Below, one piece after another: positions 1 to 6,894 of a DNA stretch of 25,667 nt. Under the pieces are notes generated by a model that was not told the origin of the DNA, did no database searches, and was given only the letters and a program-made list of their open reading frames with translations. The DNA lies in assembly GCA_934593275.1 (NCBI GenBank), contig CAKTQE010000029.1:1-25667 (forward strand), read 5' to 3'. The position numbers and the translations under genes are program-made. The stretch's first letter is position 1. Every line of letters starts with the position of its first letter. This DNA comes from an uncultured Oscillospiraceae bacterium (lineage in GTDB: Bacteria; Bacillota; Clostridia; Oscillospirales; Oscillospiraceae).

Positions 1-42
1 GCTTCCGTGTTTTTGTCCCGGAGCCGGGAAGGAGTGGAAAGA

Positions 43-984
43 TTGAGCGAATATGTTGTAACGCTTCCCAATATTACAAAGGATTTTCATCTGGAGGTGG
101 TTTTTGCCTCCACAGACTATTCTCAAATCCGTTTGACCGTGGAGGACGTGGCCCGTCCCGGTTTGACCTTATCCGGATACTTTGACCATTTTGAACCCCG
201 GCGGGTGCAAGTGCTGGGCAATATGGAATGGAGCTACCTGCAAAAAAAATCTTCCGAGGAGCGGCTCATTATCTTTGACCGGCTCTTTAACTACCGCATC
301 CCTACCCTGATCATCTGCCGGGGCCTGCCGGTGGATGCGGAGTGCCTGGCCATGGCCAAAAAATACAATATTACCATTCTGCGTTCCGAGGAGCCAACCT
401 CTACTTTCTGCTCCAACCTGATTTCCTATCTGCGGGCAGAGCTGGCCCCTATGGTGACCCGCCACGGGGTTTTGATGGAGGTCTACGGCGAGGGACTTCT
501 GCTTACCGGCGAAAGCGGTATCGGCAAGAGCGAGGCCGCTTTGGAGCTTCTCAAGCGTGGCCACCGGCTGATTGCCGACGATGCCGTTGAAATCCGCAAG
601 GTCAACAGCAGTTCTTTGGTAGGCTCCGCCCCGGAACTGATCCGCAACTATATTGAATTGCGGGGCATTGGCATTGTAAATGTGGCCAAGCTGTTCGGCA
701 TGGGTTCTGTCCGCAGCCGGAAATCCATTGACCTGGTGGTAAACATTGTCCCTTGGAACAACCAGGCCGCCTACGACCGTCTGGGACTGGAAGAACAGTA
801 TATGGAAATTCTGGGTGTAAAAATTCCCATGAATACCATTCCCATCACCCCGGGCCGAAATCTGGCGGTGATTCTGGAAGTCGCGGCCATCAACGTCCGC
901 CAGCGCAAGCTGGGCTACAACGCCGCCCAGGAATTCACAGATCAAGTAAACAAGCACTTCGCCGCACTAGAGGGTAACGAATGA
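43..984 (+). CDS. hprK: HPr kinase/phosphorylase
   Basis: Bifunctional enzyme that phosphorylates and dephosphorylates Ser46 of the PTS carrier HPr, controlling carbon catabolite repression in the cytoplasm of low-GC Gram-positives. With the start used here the protein has 313 residues, the usual family length. Visible features are His141 in the segment RHGVLMEVYG, the Walker A loop GESGIGKS (156-163), the Asp pair at 179-180, and the family signature RGIGIVNV near 207-214; the C-terminal segment PITPGRNLAVI is also typical. I chose TTG at 43 because GGAG at 31-34 lies eight bases upstream and the N-terminus then aligns with Bacillus HprK; the frame stays open upstream (GTG at 7), so a longer product cannot be excluded at the window edge. 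The stop overlaps the start of the next gene (ATGA), which implies translational coupling. Confidence 0.95.
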   Translation: MSEYVVTLPNITKDFHLEVVFASTDYSQIRLTVEDVARPGLTLSGYFDHFEPRRVQVLGNMEWSYLQKKSSEERLIIFDRLFNYRIPTLIICRGLPVDAECLAMAKKYNITILRSEEPTSTFCSNLISYLRAELAPMVTRHGVLMEVYGEGLLLTGESGIGKSEAALELLKRGHRLIADDAVEIRKVNSSSLVGSAPELIRNYIELRGIGIVNVAKLFGMGSVRSRKSIDLVVNIVPWNNQAAYDRLGLEEQYMEILGVKIPMNTIPITPGRNLAVILEVAAINVRQRKLGYNAAQEFTDQVNKHFAALEGNE

Positions 985-1958
985 AAGAACTGACCATCGG
1001 ACCTAATGACGCGGGCCAGCGGCTTGACCGTTTTCTGGCCAAGGCCGTTCCCCTGCTCCCCGCCTCTCTGGCCCAAAAATACATCCGCTTAAAACGCATC
1101 AAACGCAACGGCGGCAGAGCCATGCGGGATACCCGTCTGGAAGCGGGCGATACGCTGTCGCTGTATATCAATGACGAATTCTTTGACACCCCCCGGGAGG
1201 ACAACGCCTATCTGACGGTGGCTTCCCCCAAACTCCACATCGTCTATGAGGATGAACACATCCTCCTGGTAGACAAGCGGCCCGGTCTGGCAGTCCACCC
1301 CCACGATGGGGCGGAATATGGCCGGACCCTCATTGACCACATCCAGGCCTACCTGTACCAGAAGCACGAGTGGAGTCCCCGGGAGGAACATTCCTTTACC
1401 CCGGCCCTGTGCAACCGCATTGACCGGAACACCGGCGGCATCGTGATTGCCGCCAAAACCGCCGAGGCCCTGCGGGTCATGAATCAGAAAATCAAAGACC
1501 GGGAACTGGACAAGCGATACCTGGCCATCGTAGAGGGAACCCCTACCCCCAAGGAGGGGAGTCTGCGGGGATACCTATTCAAAGATGCGGTCAAAAACCG
1601 GGTGTATGTGACGGACACCCCAAAACCCGGTGCCAAAACCTGCCAGACGAACTACAAAACCCTTACTTCCCGGCAAGGCCTTTCCCTGGTGGAATGCGAA
1701 CTGATCACCGGCCGCACCCACCAGATCCGGGCGCAGTTTGCCCACGCAGGTCTCCCTCTGCTGGGAGACGGAAAATACGGCAAGCTGGATAAAAAATACC
1801 AGCGGACCTATCAGGCCCTGTATTCCTACAAGCTGACCTTTTTGTTCACCACCGATGCCGGAGGCCTGGACTATTTAAACGGCAAAAGCTTCCAGGTAGA
1901 GTCCGTGGACTTTGTGGAAGAATACTTCCCCGGCTTCCAGATTCCCGGCACAAAATAA
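981..1958 (+). CDS. RluA-family RNA pseudouridine synthase with S4 domain
   Basis: Predicted to convert specific uridines of rRNA (or tRNA) to pseudouridine. Residues 1-62 look like an S4 RNA-binding domain (DAGQRLDRFLAK), and the catalytic domain carries RIDRNTGG at 146-153, a variant of the family motif HRLDxxTSG, with Asp148 as the expected catalytic residue; GRTHQIRAQFAH is the second typical motif. The length of 325 residues fits the RluC/RluD type. The start ATG overlaps the hprK stop by four bases, so the two genes are very likely co-transcribed. The target uridine cannot be told from sequence, so no gene symbol is given. It is followed by a strong hairpin at 1972-2007. Confidence 0.92.
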   Translation: MKELTIGPNDAGQRLDRFLAKAVPLLPASLAQKYIRLKRIKRNGGRAMRDTRLEAGDTLSLYINDEFFDTPREDNAYLTVASPKLHIVYEDEHILLVDKRPGLAVHPHDGAEYGRTLIDHIQAYLYQKHEWSPREEHSFTPALCNRIDRNTGGIVIAAKTAEALRVMNQKIKDRELDKRYLAIVEGTPTPKEGSLRGYLFKDAVKNRVYVTDTPKPGAKTCQTNYKTLTSRQGLSLVECELITGRTHQIRAQFAHAGLPLLGDGKYGKLDKKYQRTYQALYSYKLTFLFTTDAGGLDYLNGKSFQVESVDFVEEYFPGFQIPGTK

Positions 1959-1971
1959 TGTATTTACAAGT

Positions 1972-2007
1972 TCAGCGGCCCGGTTTCGTTTGAAACCGGG
2001 CCGCTGA
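1972..2007. terminator. Perfect 16-bp hairpin after the hprK-rluA pair
   Basis: Arms 1972-1987 and 1992-2007 are perfectly complementary around a GTTT loop. On the plus strand no T run follows (GTTAGGG); on the minus strand the following bases are fairly T-rich. It may act as a bidirectional terminator between the plus-strand pair and the minus-strand TraX gene, or block RNA decay. Confidence 0.55.
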
Positions 2008-2012
2008 GTTAG

Positions 2013-2090
2013 GGAAGCCCTGATTAAATCAGCAAGAGCTGAAGGCGAAAGAGTCGCCGCTCAGCCGCAGACGATTTATTCAGAGTTTCC
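2013..2090. mobile_element. 78-bp miniature inverted-repeat element, IS5-group-like
   Basis: The ends are 17-base imperfect inverted repeats: 2013-2029 reads GGAAGCCCTGATTAAAT and the reverse complement of 2074-2090 reads GGAAACTCTGAATAAAT (14 of 17 identical). The element is flanked by the direct repeat TTAG at 2009-2012 and 2091-2094. Its interior is also palindromic (GCTGA, GGCGA / TCGCC, TCAGC), so the whole unit can fold into one hairpin. It has no coding capacity. A four-base YTAR duplication and ends beginning GGAAG are what I recall for IS5-group transposons, so a non-autonomous relative is the best reading. The right boundary touches the TraX stop codon, which lies in the duplicated TTAG. 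Confidence 0.7.
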
Positions 2091-2846
2091 TTAGATAAAG
2101 GCAAGCCGTAAAAAACCCAAAACGAGCAAGTGAACAGGATAAAAGAGATAGAAAAACCATTTTGAAAATGTTTTTCCCTTTTCCATGCGTTTGCCATTGT
2201 AGAACGATACAATACAAATTGCGGCCATGCCCATTCCAATGACGCTTAGCAGCGCATACAGCATATTGGTTGCAAGAGAAAATCTTCCAAGCCCACCAAA
2301 GAAATTAAATACCCCAAAAATCACGATGGAAAGGCCAAACGCAATCTTTGTGCGGTGTTCAGAATTTTCTGCCCAAGCAAACAGCAATGTAAATATCGAT
2401 GCCAGCAATGCCCAATCGCAAAATAGGCTCAGGATCATACCAAGAATCACCAGGCACACTTTCGTGAGTTTCCTTTTTGTTGTATCAAGGACATATAGAA
2501 TTCCAAAACATACACATAAAGTAAACATCATATTCAAGCCGTAAAACTCTATCACACCATTTGTCGTAAACGCCAAACAGTATGGAATTTCAGAAATCAG
2601 GGCGAAGATGAATAAACGTGATATGTATGTTTTCTTTGAATGTGTGTAGTGGTAGCCCTCTACCAAAAAATAAATCATGGTTATTGCCGTAAAATATCCA
2701 ATGGCGATAAAAAGCTCAAACACCCATGTGCCGGGTGTCAAAAAAATAGTAGCAATGTGGTTGAGAAGCATGGTAAACATCGCAATATACTTGATCGTAT
2801 CACGATTCAGAACCTTATAGGGTTTATTTGATAATTCTGTACACAT
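2091..2846 (-). CDS. TraX family membrane protein
   Basis: A 251-residue, very hydrophobic protein with about seven or eight membrane segments. The opening LNRDTIKYIAMFTMLLNHIA and the later FYPVHLLVLGFLRL resemble the TraX family, named after the F-plasmid pilin acetylase but common as chromosomal genes of unknown role in Firmicutes. The gene is clearly more AT-rich than its neighbours, which suggests acquisition. The start is unsettled: the GGAGGTG at 2858-2864 is 4 bases from an out-of-frame ATG at 2853 and 11 bases from the ATG at 2846 used here. The family call is fairly sure; the function is not known. It need not have anything to do with conjugation. Confidence 0.82.
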   Translation of the reverse strand: MCTELSNKPYKVLNRDTIKYIAMFTMLLNHIATIFLTPGTWVFELFIAIGYFTAITMIYFLVEGYHYTHSKKTYISRLFIFALISEIPYCLAFTTNGVIEFYGLNMMFTLCVCFGILYVLDTTKRKLTKVCLVILGMILSLFCDWALLASIFTLLFAWAENSEHRTKIAFGLSIVIFGVFNFFGGLGRFSLATNMLYALLSVIGMGMAAICIVSFYNGKRMEKGKTFSKWFFYLFYPVHLLVLGFLRLAFI

Positions 2847-2958
2847 CGTTCATTTCACACCTCCGTCTTTCCTATCCGGTATACCATGCGATTATGAACT
2901 TTTCTATCCCTTTGGGTCTTTTCCCAAACGGCTCCCCGAAAAAACTCCAGGGAATTGT

Positions 2959-2987
2959 TTGTCCACCGGCTTGCCGTTCCGTATTCT
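2959..2987 (+). promoter_or_regulatory. Possible promoter of the sigma/anti-sigma pair
   Basis: TTGTCC at 2959-2964 and TATTCT at 2982-2987 are separated by 17 bases. The expected start of transcription falls on an odd palindrome GTAAGG-T-CCTTAC at 2994-3006, just before the ribosome binding site. The match is only moderate. Confidence 0.3.
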
Positions 2988-3027
2988 ATAGGTGTAAGGT
3001 CCTTACGAAACCAAAGGAGTGAACCCA

Positions 3028-3588
3028 TTGGAAGATACGCAAATCGTTGAACTGTTCTTTGCCCGGTCCGAAAAGGCTATTGCGGAGACAGACCATAAAT
3101 ACGGTGCTTACCTGAAAACCATTGCGGGAAACATTCTTCCCTCCTGCCAGGATACGGAAGAAATTCTCAATGACGTTTATCTGGCAGCCTGGAATACCAT
3201 TCCCCCCAAGCGGCCCCTGACCCTCAAGTACTATTTATCCAGGGTGGTACGCAACCTGTCCTTTAAACGTCTGGAATACCTTTCCGCCGGAAAGCGAAAC
3301 TGCGGCGGAGATGTGCTGCTCTCGGAATTGGAGGATTGTATTCCCGATGAATGCCGGGATGCCCAGCAGCATCTGGAAGCCCGGGAACTGGCCCAAAGCC
3401 TCAATGGCTTTCTGGCGACCCTCAGCCCCCGAGACCGTCAGCTGTTTCTCAGCCGCTATTATTACGCCATGACTGCCCCGCAGCTCGGGAAAAAATATGG
3501 TGGCTCTCCCCGGCAAATCAAATACCGGCTCCAAAAGCTCCGGGGAGAACTGAAAGCTCATCTTGAAAAGGAAGGGATTTATGTATGA
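3028..3588 (+). CDS. ECF-like sigma-70 family RNA polymerase sigma factor
   Basis: A 186-residue sigma factor with region 2 at about residues 15-85 (DTEEILNDVYLAAWNTIP, the core-binding helix) and region 4 helix-turn-helix at about 125-180 (LSPRDRQLFLSRYYYAMTAPQLG). It should direct RNA polymerase to a small regulon, usually including itself. I start it at TTG 3028, eight bases after AAAGGAG (3013-3019), giving the N-terminus MEDTQIVELFF typical of this clostridial subgroup; the upstream in-frame GTG at 3019 lies inside the Shine-Dalgarno sequence. The stop overlaps the next start as ATGA, tying it to the probable anti-sigma factor. Regulon and inducing signal are not visible. Confidence 0.88.
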   Translation: MEDTQIVELFFARSEKAIAETDHKYGAYLKTIAGNILPSCQDTEEILNDVYLAAWNTIPPKRPLTLKYYLSRVVRNLSFKRLEYLSAGKRNCGGDVLLSELEDCIPDECRDAQQHLEARELAQSLNGFLATLSPRDRQLFLSRYYYAMTAPQLGKKYGGSPRQIKYRLQKLRGELKAHLEKEGIYV

Positions 3589-4328
3589 ACGCCCAGGATT
3601 TGAATCAGGCATTGAACCATGTAGACGAGAGCTATCTTCTGGAATTGGACACCTTAGATAAGGAGCAAAAAACCATGAAAACTCATAAAAAGACCATCCG
3701 CATTCTGGCCTTGGCTGCCGCCATCGCCCTGCTGTCCGTTACCGCCTACGCCGCCGACTTTCTGGGCATCCGTTCCCTGGAAAGTGCCGGTCAAGGCACC
3801 CATTACAGAAGTTACGCCCAAATCCAAAAGGCCGTTTCCAAGGCAAATCTCTCCGTGAATCTGCCGGAAACCCTGCCCGAGGGCTACACTTTCCGGGAGG
3901 CCGATGTGGACACGATCCGGGGTAAGGACGAAAACGGCCACACGGCCCTGACCTACCGGGAGCTGAACGCCACCTACACGGACAACTCCGGCAACCGGCT
4001 GTATCTGGCCGCCTATCTGACCCAGGAGGGCCTGCCCAAGAGCAACAGCATCCCCTCTGAGACAAGAACCGTAAACGGTGTCACCATGTCCTACCAGCAA
4101 GACCTCTACCGCCTGGTCCCCGGTGACTACCAGCCCACCCCAGAGGACGAAGCCTGGTCCCGGCAGCCCAACCACTACATCACCTACGGCAGCCCCACCA
4201 TTCAGGAACAGACCATGGCTTTCCTTACCTGGCAGGAAAACGGCGTGAGCTACATGCTCTACGAACTGGACACCACCCTCCCCGCCGACACCTTGTTCTC
4301 CATAGCCGAAGCCCTGCTGCAAGGATGA
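3585..4328 (+). CDS. Probable membrane-anchored anti-sigma factor, DUF4367-like C-terminus
   Basis: A 247-residue single-pass protein translationally coupled to the sigma gene by an ATGA overlap. Residues 1-30 form a short acidic helix (NQALNHVDESYLLELD) like the sigma-binding N-terminus of clostridial anti-sigma factors; residues 38-56 are a membrane segment ending in AYA-AD; the rest is an extracytoplasmic domain resembling DUF4367 (tail NGVSYMLYELDTTLPADTLFSIAEALL). By position and layout it should hold the sigma factor at the membrane and sense an envelope signal. The gene has a second well-placed start: AGGAG at 3661-3665 precedes an in-frame ATG at 3675, which would make a form beginning with the signal-like segment and lacking the sigma-binding region. 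The family assignment is by recall. Confidence 0.75.
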   Translation: MNAQDLNQALNHVDESYLLELDTLDKEQKTMKTHKKTIRILALAAAIALLSVTAYAADFLGIRSLESAGQGTHYRSYAQIQKAVSKANLSVNLPETLPEGYTFREADVDTIRGKDENGHTALTYRELNATYTDNSGNRLYLAAYLTQEGLPKSNSIPSETRTVNGVTMSYQQDLYRLVPGDYQPTPEDEAWSRQPNHYITYGSPTIQEQTMAFLTWQENGVSYMLYELDTTLPADTLFSIAEALLQG

Positions 4329-4342
4329 CACCTCAAAAGCAA

Positions 4343-4383
4343 CCCGGACGTACCGCTTTTTACGGTACGCCCGGGGGTTTTTT
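4343..4383 (+). terminator. Intrinsic terminator of the sigma/anti-sigma operon
   Basis: Stem CCCGG-a-CGTACCG pairs with CGGTACG-c-CCGGG around a short T-rich loop, followed by GG and a run of six T at about 4378-4383. Confidence 0.88.
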
Positions 4384-4409
4384 CGTATTTGGGGGAGATA
4401 GGGGAAAGA

Positions 4410-4440
4410 ATTGACAATGGACAATTGACAATGGACAATT
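4410..4440. repeat. Two tandem 14-bp units plus a partial third
   Basis: ATTGACAATGGACA occurs at 4410-4423 and again at 4424-4437, followed by ATT. Short arrays of this kind are scattered in clostridial genomes. It contains two TTGACA hexamers but no convincing -10 partner, so I do not call a promoter. Confidence 0.8.
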
Positions 4441-4517
4441 ATTAGAGCAACAAACGTATATCTTTTTTGAAATGCGTTGGTTTAGGCATCAATCAGCGAA
4501 ACCGTAGAGAAAGACTG

Positions 4518-5903
4518 TCAGGACAGTGGTGTATGGCTGATGTCCCCTGCCCGGGAGCGGATTTTGCGGAATACCACCAGGAAAGCGGTGAACTGCACCA
4601 GGAAGGTGATGCTCCAGGACAAGGGGTAGGAGAGATACAGGCTCGGCTGGGTGTGGAAAGCCGGGATCTGGAAAACGGTGTTGATCCACAGAATGCGGAT
4701 GCCGCAGATGCCCAGCACCGTAATGATCATGGACAGGAACGAAGCACCCATGCCCCGGAGAACGCCGGTCAGCACATCCTGCATACCGAAGAGGAAATAG
4801 GGCAGGATGTCCACTTTCATCCGCTCCATACCGATTTGAATGGCCTCCTGAGAATCCGTAATATACAGGCTCAGCAGCTGGGGGCCACAGGCATACATGG
4901 TAAAACCTGCCACAAGTCCGGCAATCACAGCGTAAAGGGTGCAAAGGCCGGTCACCCGTTTCACCCGGTTAAACTGCTGTGCGCCGCAGTTCTGGCCCAC
5001 ATAGTTGACGGCGGTCTGGTGGAAAGCATTCTCGATCACATACATAAAGCCCTCCAGGTTGGACACCGCCGCATTGCCGGATACCGCCACAGAACCAAAG
5101 GTATTGACCGCCGATTGCAATGCCACATTGGAAGCGGAGAACATGGAACTCTGGATTCCCGCCGGCACACCGATGCGGAGCATTTTGACCAAAGGCTCCT
5201 TGTAAATATGGGCCTTTCGCAAATCCAACCGGCATACGTCTTTCCGGCGGGTCATGACCCAGACAATGGCCGCAGCAGACAGTGCCTCCGAAATAATCGT
5301 AGCCCAGGCCACACCATCCACATTCATACCGCCGTACTTTACAAAGACGATGTTGAGGATCACATTCAGAATTCCTGCCAGGGTCAGGATCACCAGCGGA
5401 GTTTGGGTATCCCCTGCCGCCCGGATCATGGAAGCGCAGAAATTATACAGCATATTAAAGGTAATGCCCAAAAAGTAGATTTCCATATACATTTTGGACA
5501 GGGGCAGCACATCCTCCGGCGTGGACATGGCCCGTAGGATGTTACCGGACAGAGAAACGCCCACCACCGTCAGGAAGATGCCGCTGATCGCCGCCAGAGG
5601 CACCGCCGTGTGGACGGTGCGGAACACCGCTTGCTCCTCCCGGCTGCCGATGCCGTGGGCCACCGCCACACCGGCCCCCACGGACAGGCCGATGAACAGA
5701 TTGATGATGAGATTGGTAATGGCTCCCGTGGAGCCCACCGCCGCCACGGAAACGCTGCCGCAGTATCGGCCCACCACCACAAGGTCCGCCGCATTGAACA
5801 GCAGCTGCAGCACACTTGTAAGCATAATGGGAACGGCATAGGTCACCAGCGGCCAGGCCAGAGGGCCTTTCAGCATATTTCGGTCCTGTTGCTTCATAAA
5901 CAA
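4518..5903 (-). CDS. MATE family multidrug/cation exporter
   Basis: An integral membrane transporter of about 461 residues with roughly twelve membrane segments, arranged as two similar halves. The N-terminal stretch PLVTYAVPIMLTSVLQLLFN, followed by AADLVVVGRYCGSVSVAAVG, is the signature of clostridial MATE proteins, which export cationic drugs or metabolites in exchange for Na+ or H+. I place the start at TTG 5903, eight bases after AAGGAG (5912-5917), rather than ATG 5897 at 14 bases; an upstream TTG at 5927 has no ribosome binding site. A near-consensus promoter lies at 5941-5969. No regulator gene is adjacent and the substrate cannot be predicted. A 14-base near-palindrome (4514-4527) overlaps the stop codon. 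Confidence 0.92.
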   Translation of the reverse strand: MFMKQQDRNMLKGPLAWPLVTYAVPIMLTSVLQLLFNAADLVVVGRYCGSVSVAAVGSTGAITNLIINLFIGLSVGAGVAVAHGIGSREEQAVFRTVHTAVPLAAISGIFLTVVGVSLSGNILRAMSTPEDVLPLSKMYMEIYFLGITFNMLYNFCASMIRAAGDTQTPLVILTLAGILNVILNIVFVKYGGMNVDGVAWATIISEALSAAAIVWVMTRRKDVCRLDLRKAHIYKEPLVKMLRIGVPAGIQSSMFSASNVALQSAVNTFGSVAVSGNAAVSNLEGFMYVIENAFHQTAVNYVGQNCGAQQFNRVKRVTGLCTLYAVIAGLVAGFTMYACGPQLLSLYITDSQEAIQIGMERMKVDILPYFLFGMQDVLTGVLRGMGASFLSMIITVLGICGIRILWINTVFQIPAFHTQPSLYLSYPLSWSITFLVQFTAFLVVFRKIRSRAGDISHTPLS

Positions 5904-5940
5904 GGGGTTTTCTCCTTCTTTTTCCAAATCAAAGTGACGT

Positions 5941-5969
5941 TATTATACTGCTCCATACAGGAAATGTCA
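5941..5969 (-). promoter_or_regulatory. Consensus promoter for the MATE gene
   Basis: On the minus strand TTGACA (5964-5969), 17 bases, then TATAAT (5941-5946): a perfect housekeeping-sigma promoter, about 40 bases before the TTG start. Confidence 0.85.
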
Positions 5970-5983
5970 AAGTCCGAAAGGTA

Positions 5984-6020
5984 CAAAATTGCGCAATCCC
6001 CCCGGGAGAGGATTGCGCAA
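5984..6020 (-). terminator. Intrinsic terminator of the SPFH/zinc-ribbon/TPM operon
   Basis: Perfect 11-bp stem TTGCGCAATCC (6020-6010 as read on the minus strand) with its complement (5998-5988), followed by TTTT at 5987-5984. It ends the operon just before the MATE promoter. Confidence 0.85.
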
Positions 6021-6033
6021 AATGGCAAATACC

Positions 6034-6882
6034 TTAAAACTTCCCCGTGCGGCCGGAGTGGCTGCCTGTGGAATGGCTGGTGGAAACACTTCCACCGGAG
6101 GAAGAAGAACTGGACTGCTCTTTCTGGCGGGGCGTCCGTGTCACCGTGCGGCGGAGGAAATGGTCGGACTGGCGGGTCAGCCGCATGGAGCCGGGGACTG
6201 CATAGTCGTCCGCCTGATTCTTGGTACCCGCAGAGTGCATAGGCACCACCAGCACCACCGCCGTTACCGCAGCGGCAAAAAGCCCTGGCAGGCAGAAGAA
6301 GACGATGTTTACAAAGGTGCTGCTCTCCTCATCGTTCCGGGAGGTACTTCCCTCCTCGATGGGGGTGCCGTTTCTGGCGGCTTCCAGATACTCCTGGCAG
6401 CAGTTGAGATATTCGTTAAAACCGCCGTAGTAGTCGTTATCCCGGAAATAGCCCAGGATCCGGTCTTCAATCAAATCCCGGCCGCCTTCGCTGAAAGCGT
6501 AATTGGCCTGGTCACTGTTGAAGTGGAGGCAGAAATCCCGCTCCTGCATGCTGAGCATCAGGCAGGAACCGGCCTTTTCCGGGCCCCAGCCCAGCTCAAA
6601 GCTGTCGTAAATTTCCACACTGGCATCCCAGAAGTCCGTCTGTTGGGTATATACCTGATAGTTGTCCATGGCGATGATGTACACGCTGAATTCGTATTCC
6701 TGGCTGATTTCCTTGGCCCGGGCCTCCAATGCCGCATCCTGCTCAGAAGTCATAATTTTTGCCGCATCGGTCACATACCCGAGCTTGGCATCGGAGTCAT
6801 CCTGGGCGGCAAAGGCTGCCACAGGCAGGGCCAACACCAGCAACAGGGTAACAAGGGTCAGAAGCAAACGTCTGTTTTTCAT
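6034..6882 (-). CDS. TPM-domain membrane protein, YdjH-like
   Basis: A 282-residue protein with a signal peptide (1-25, cleavage near AFA-AQ), an extracytoplasmic TPM domain at about 32-170 (YVTDAAKIMTSEQDAALEAR), one membrane segment at about 190-214 and a cytoplasmic tail rich in Ser/Gly/Thr (QSSSSSSGGSVSTSHSTG). TPM domains occur in YgcG and in UPF0603 proteins such as Bacillus YdjH. The start ATG has AAGGAGG seven bases upstream, and this site overlaps the stop region of the preceding zinc-ribbon gene, so the two are coupled. In Bacillus, YdjH works with YdjG and YdjI in an envelope-stress system that recruits PspA; the same role is inferred here from gene content only. It is the last gene of the operon. 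Confidence 0.85.
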   Translation of the reverse strand: MKNRRLLLTLVTLLLVLALPVAAFAAQDDSDAKLGYVTDAAKIMTSEQDAALEARAKEISQEYEFSVYIIAMDNYQVYTQQTDFWDASVEIYDSFELGWGPEKAGSCLMLSMQERDFCLHFNSDQANYAFSEGGRDLIEDRILGYFRDNDYYGGFNEYLNCCQEYLEAARNGTPIEEGSTSRNDEESSTFVNIVFFCLPGLFAAAVTAVVLVVPMHSAGTKNQADDYAVPGSMRLTRQSDHFLRRTVTRTPRQKEQSSSSSSGGSVSTSHSTGSHSGRTGKF

Positions 6883-6894
6883 GGCGATGCCTCC

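Noticed and set aside
2091..2846. TraX name as evidence for a conjugative element
   Set aside because: TraX-family genes are common on Firmicute chromosomes and no relaxase, coupling protein or type IV secretion gene is present.
2828..3022. 64-codon plus ORF before the sigma gene
   Set aside because: No ribosome site; it covers the likely promoter and palindrome of the sigma gene.
4410..4440. Double promoter from the two TTGACA hexamers
   Set aside because: No -10 sequence at 16-18 bp spacing and no plus-strand gene follows.
4467..5537. 356-codon plus-strand open frame
   Set aside because: Antisense to the MATE transporter.
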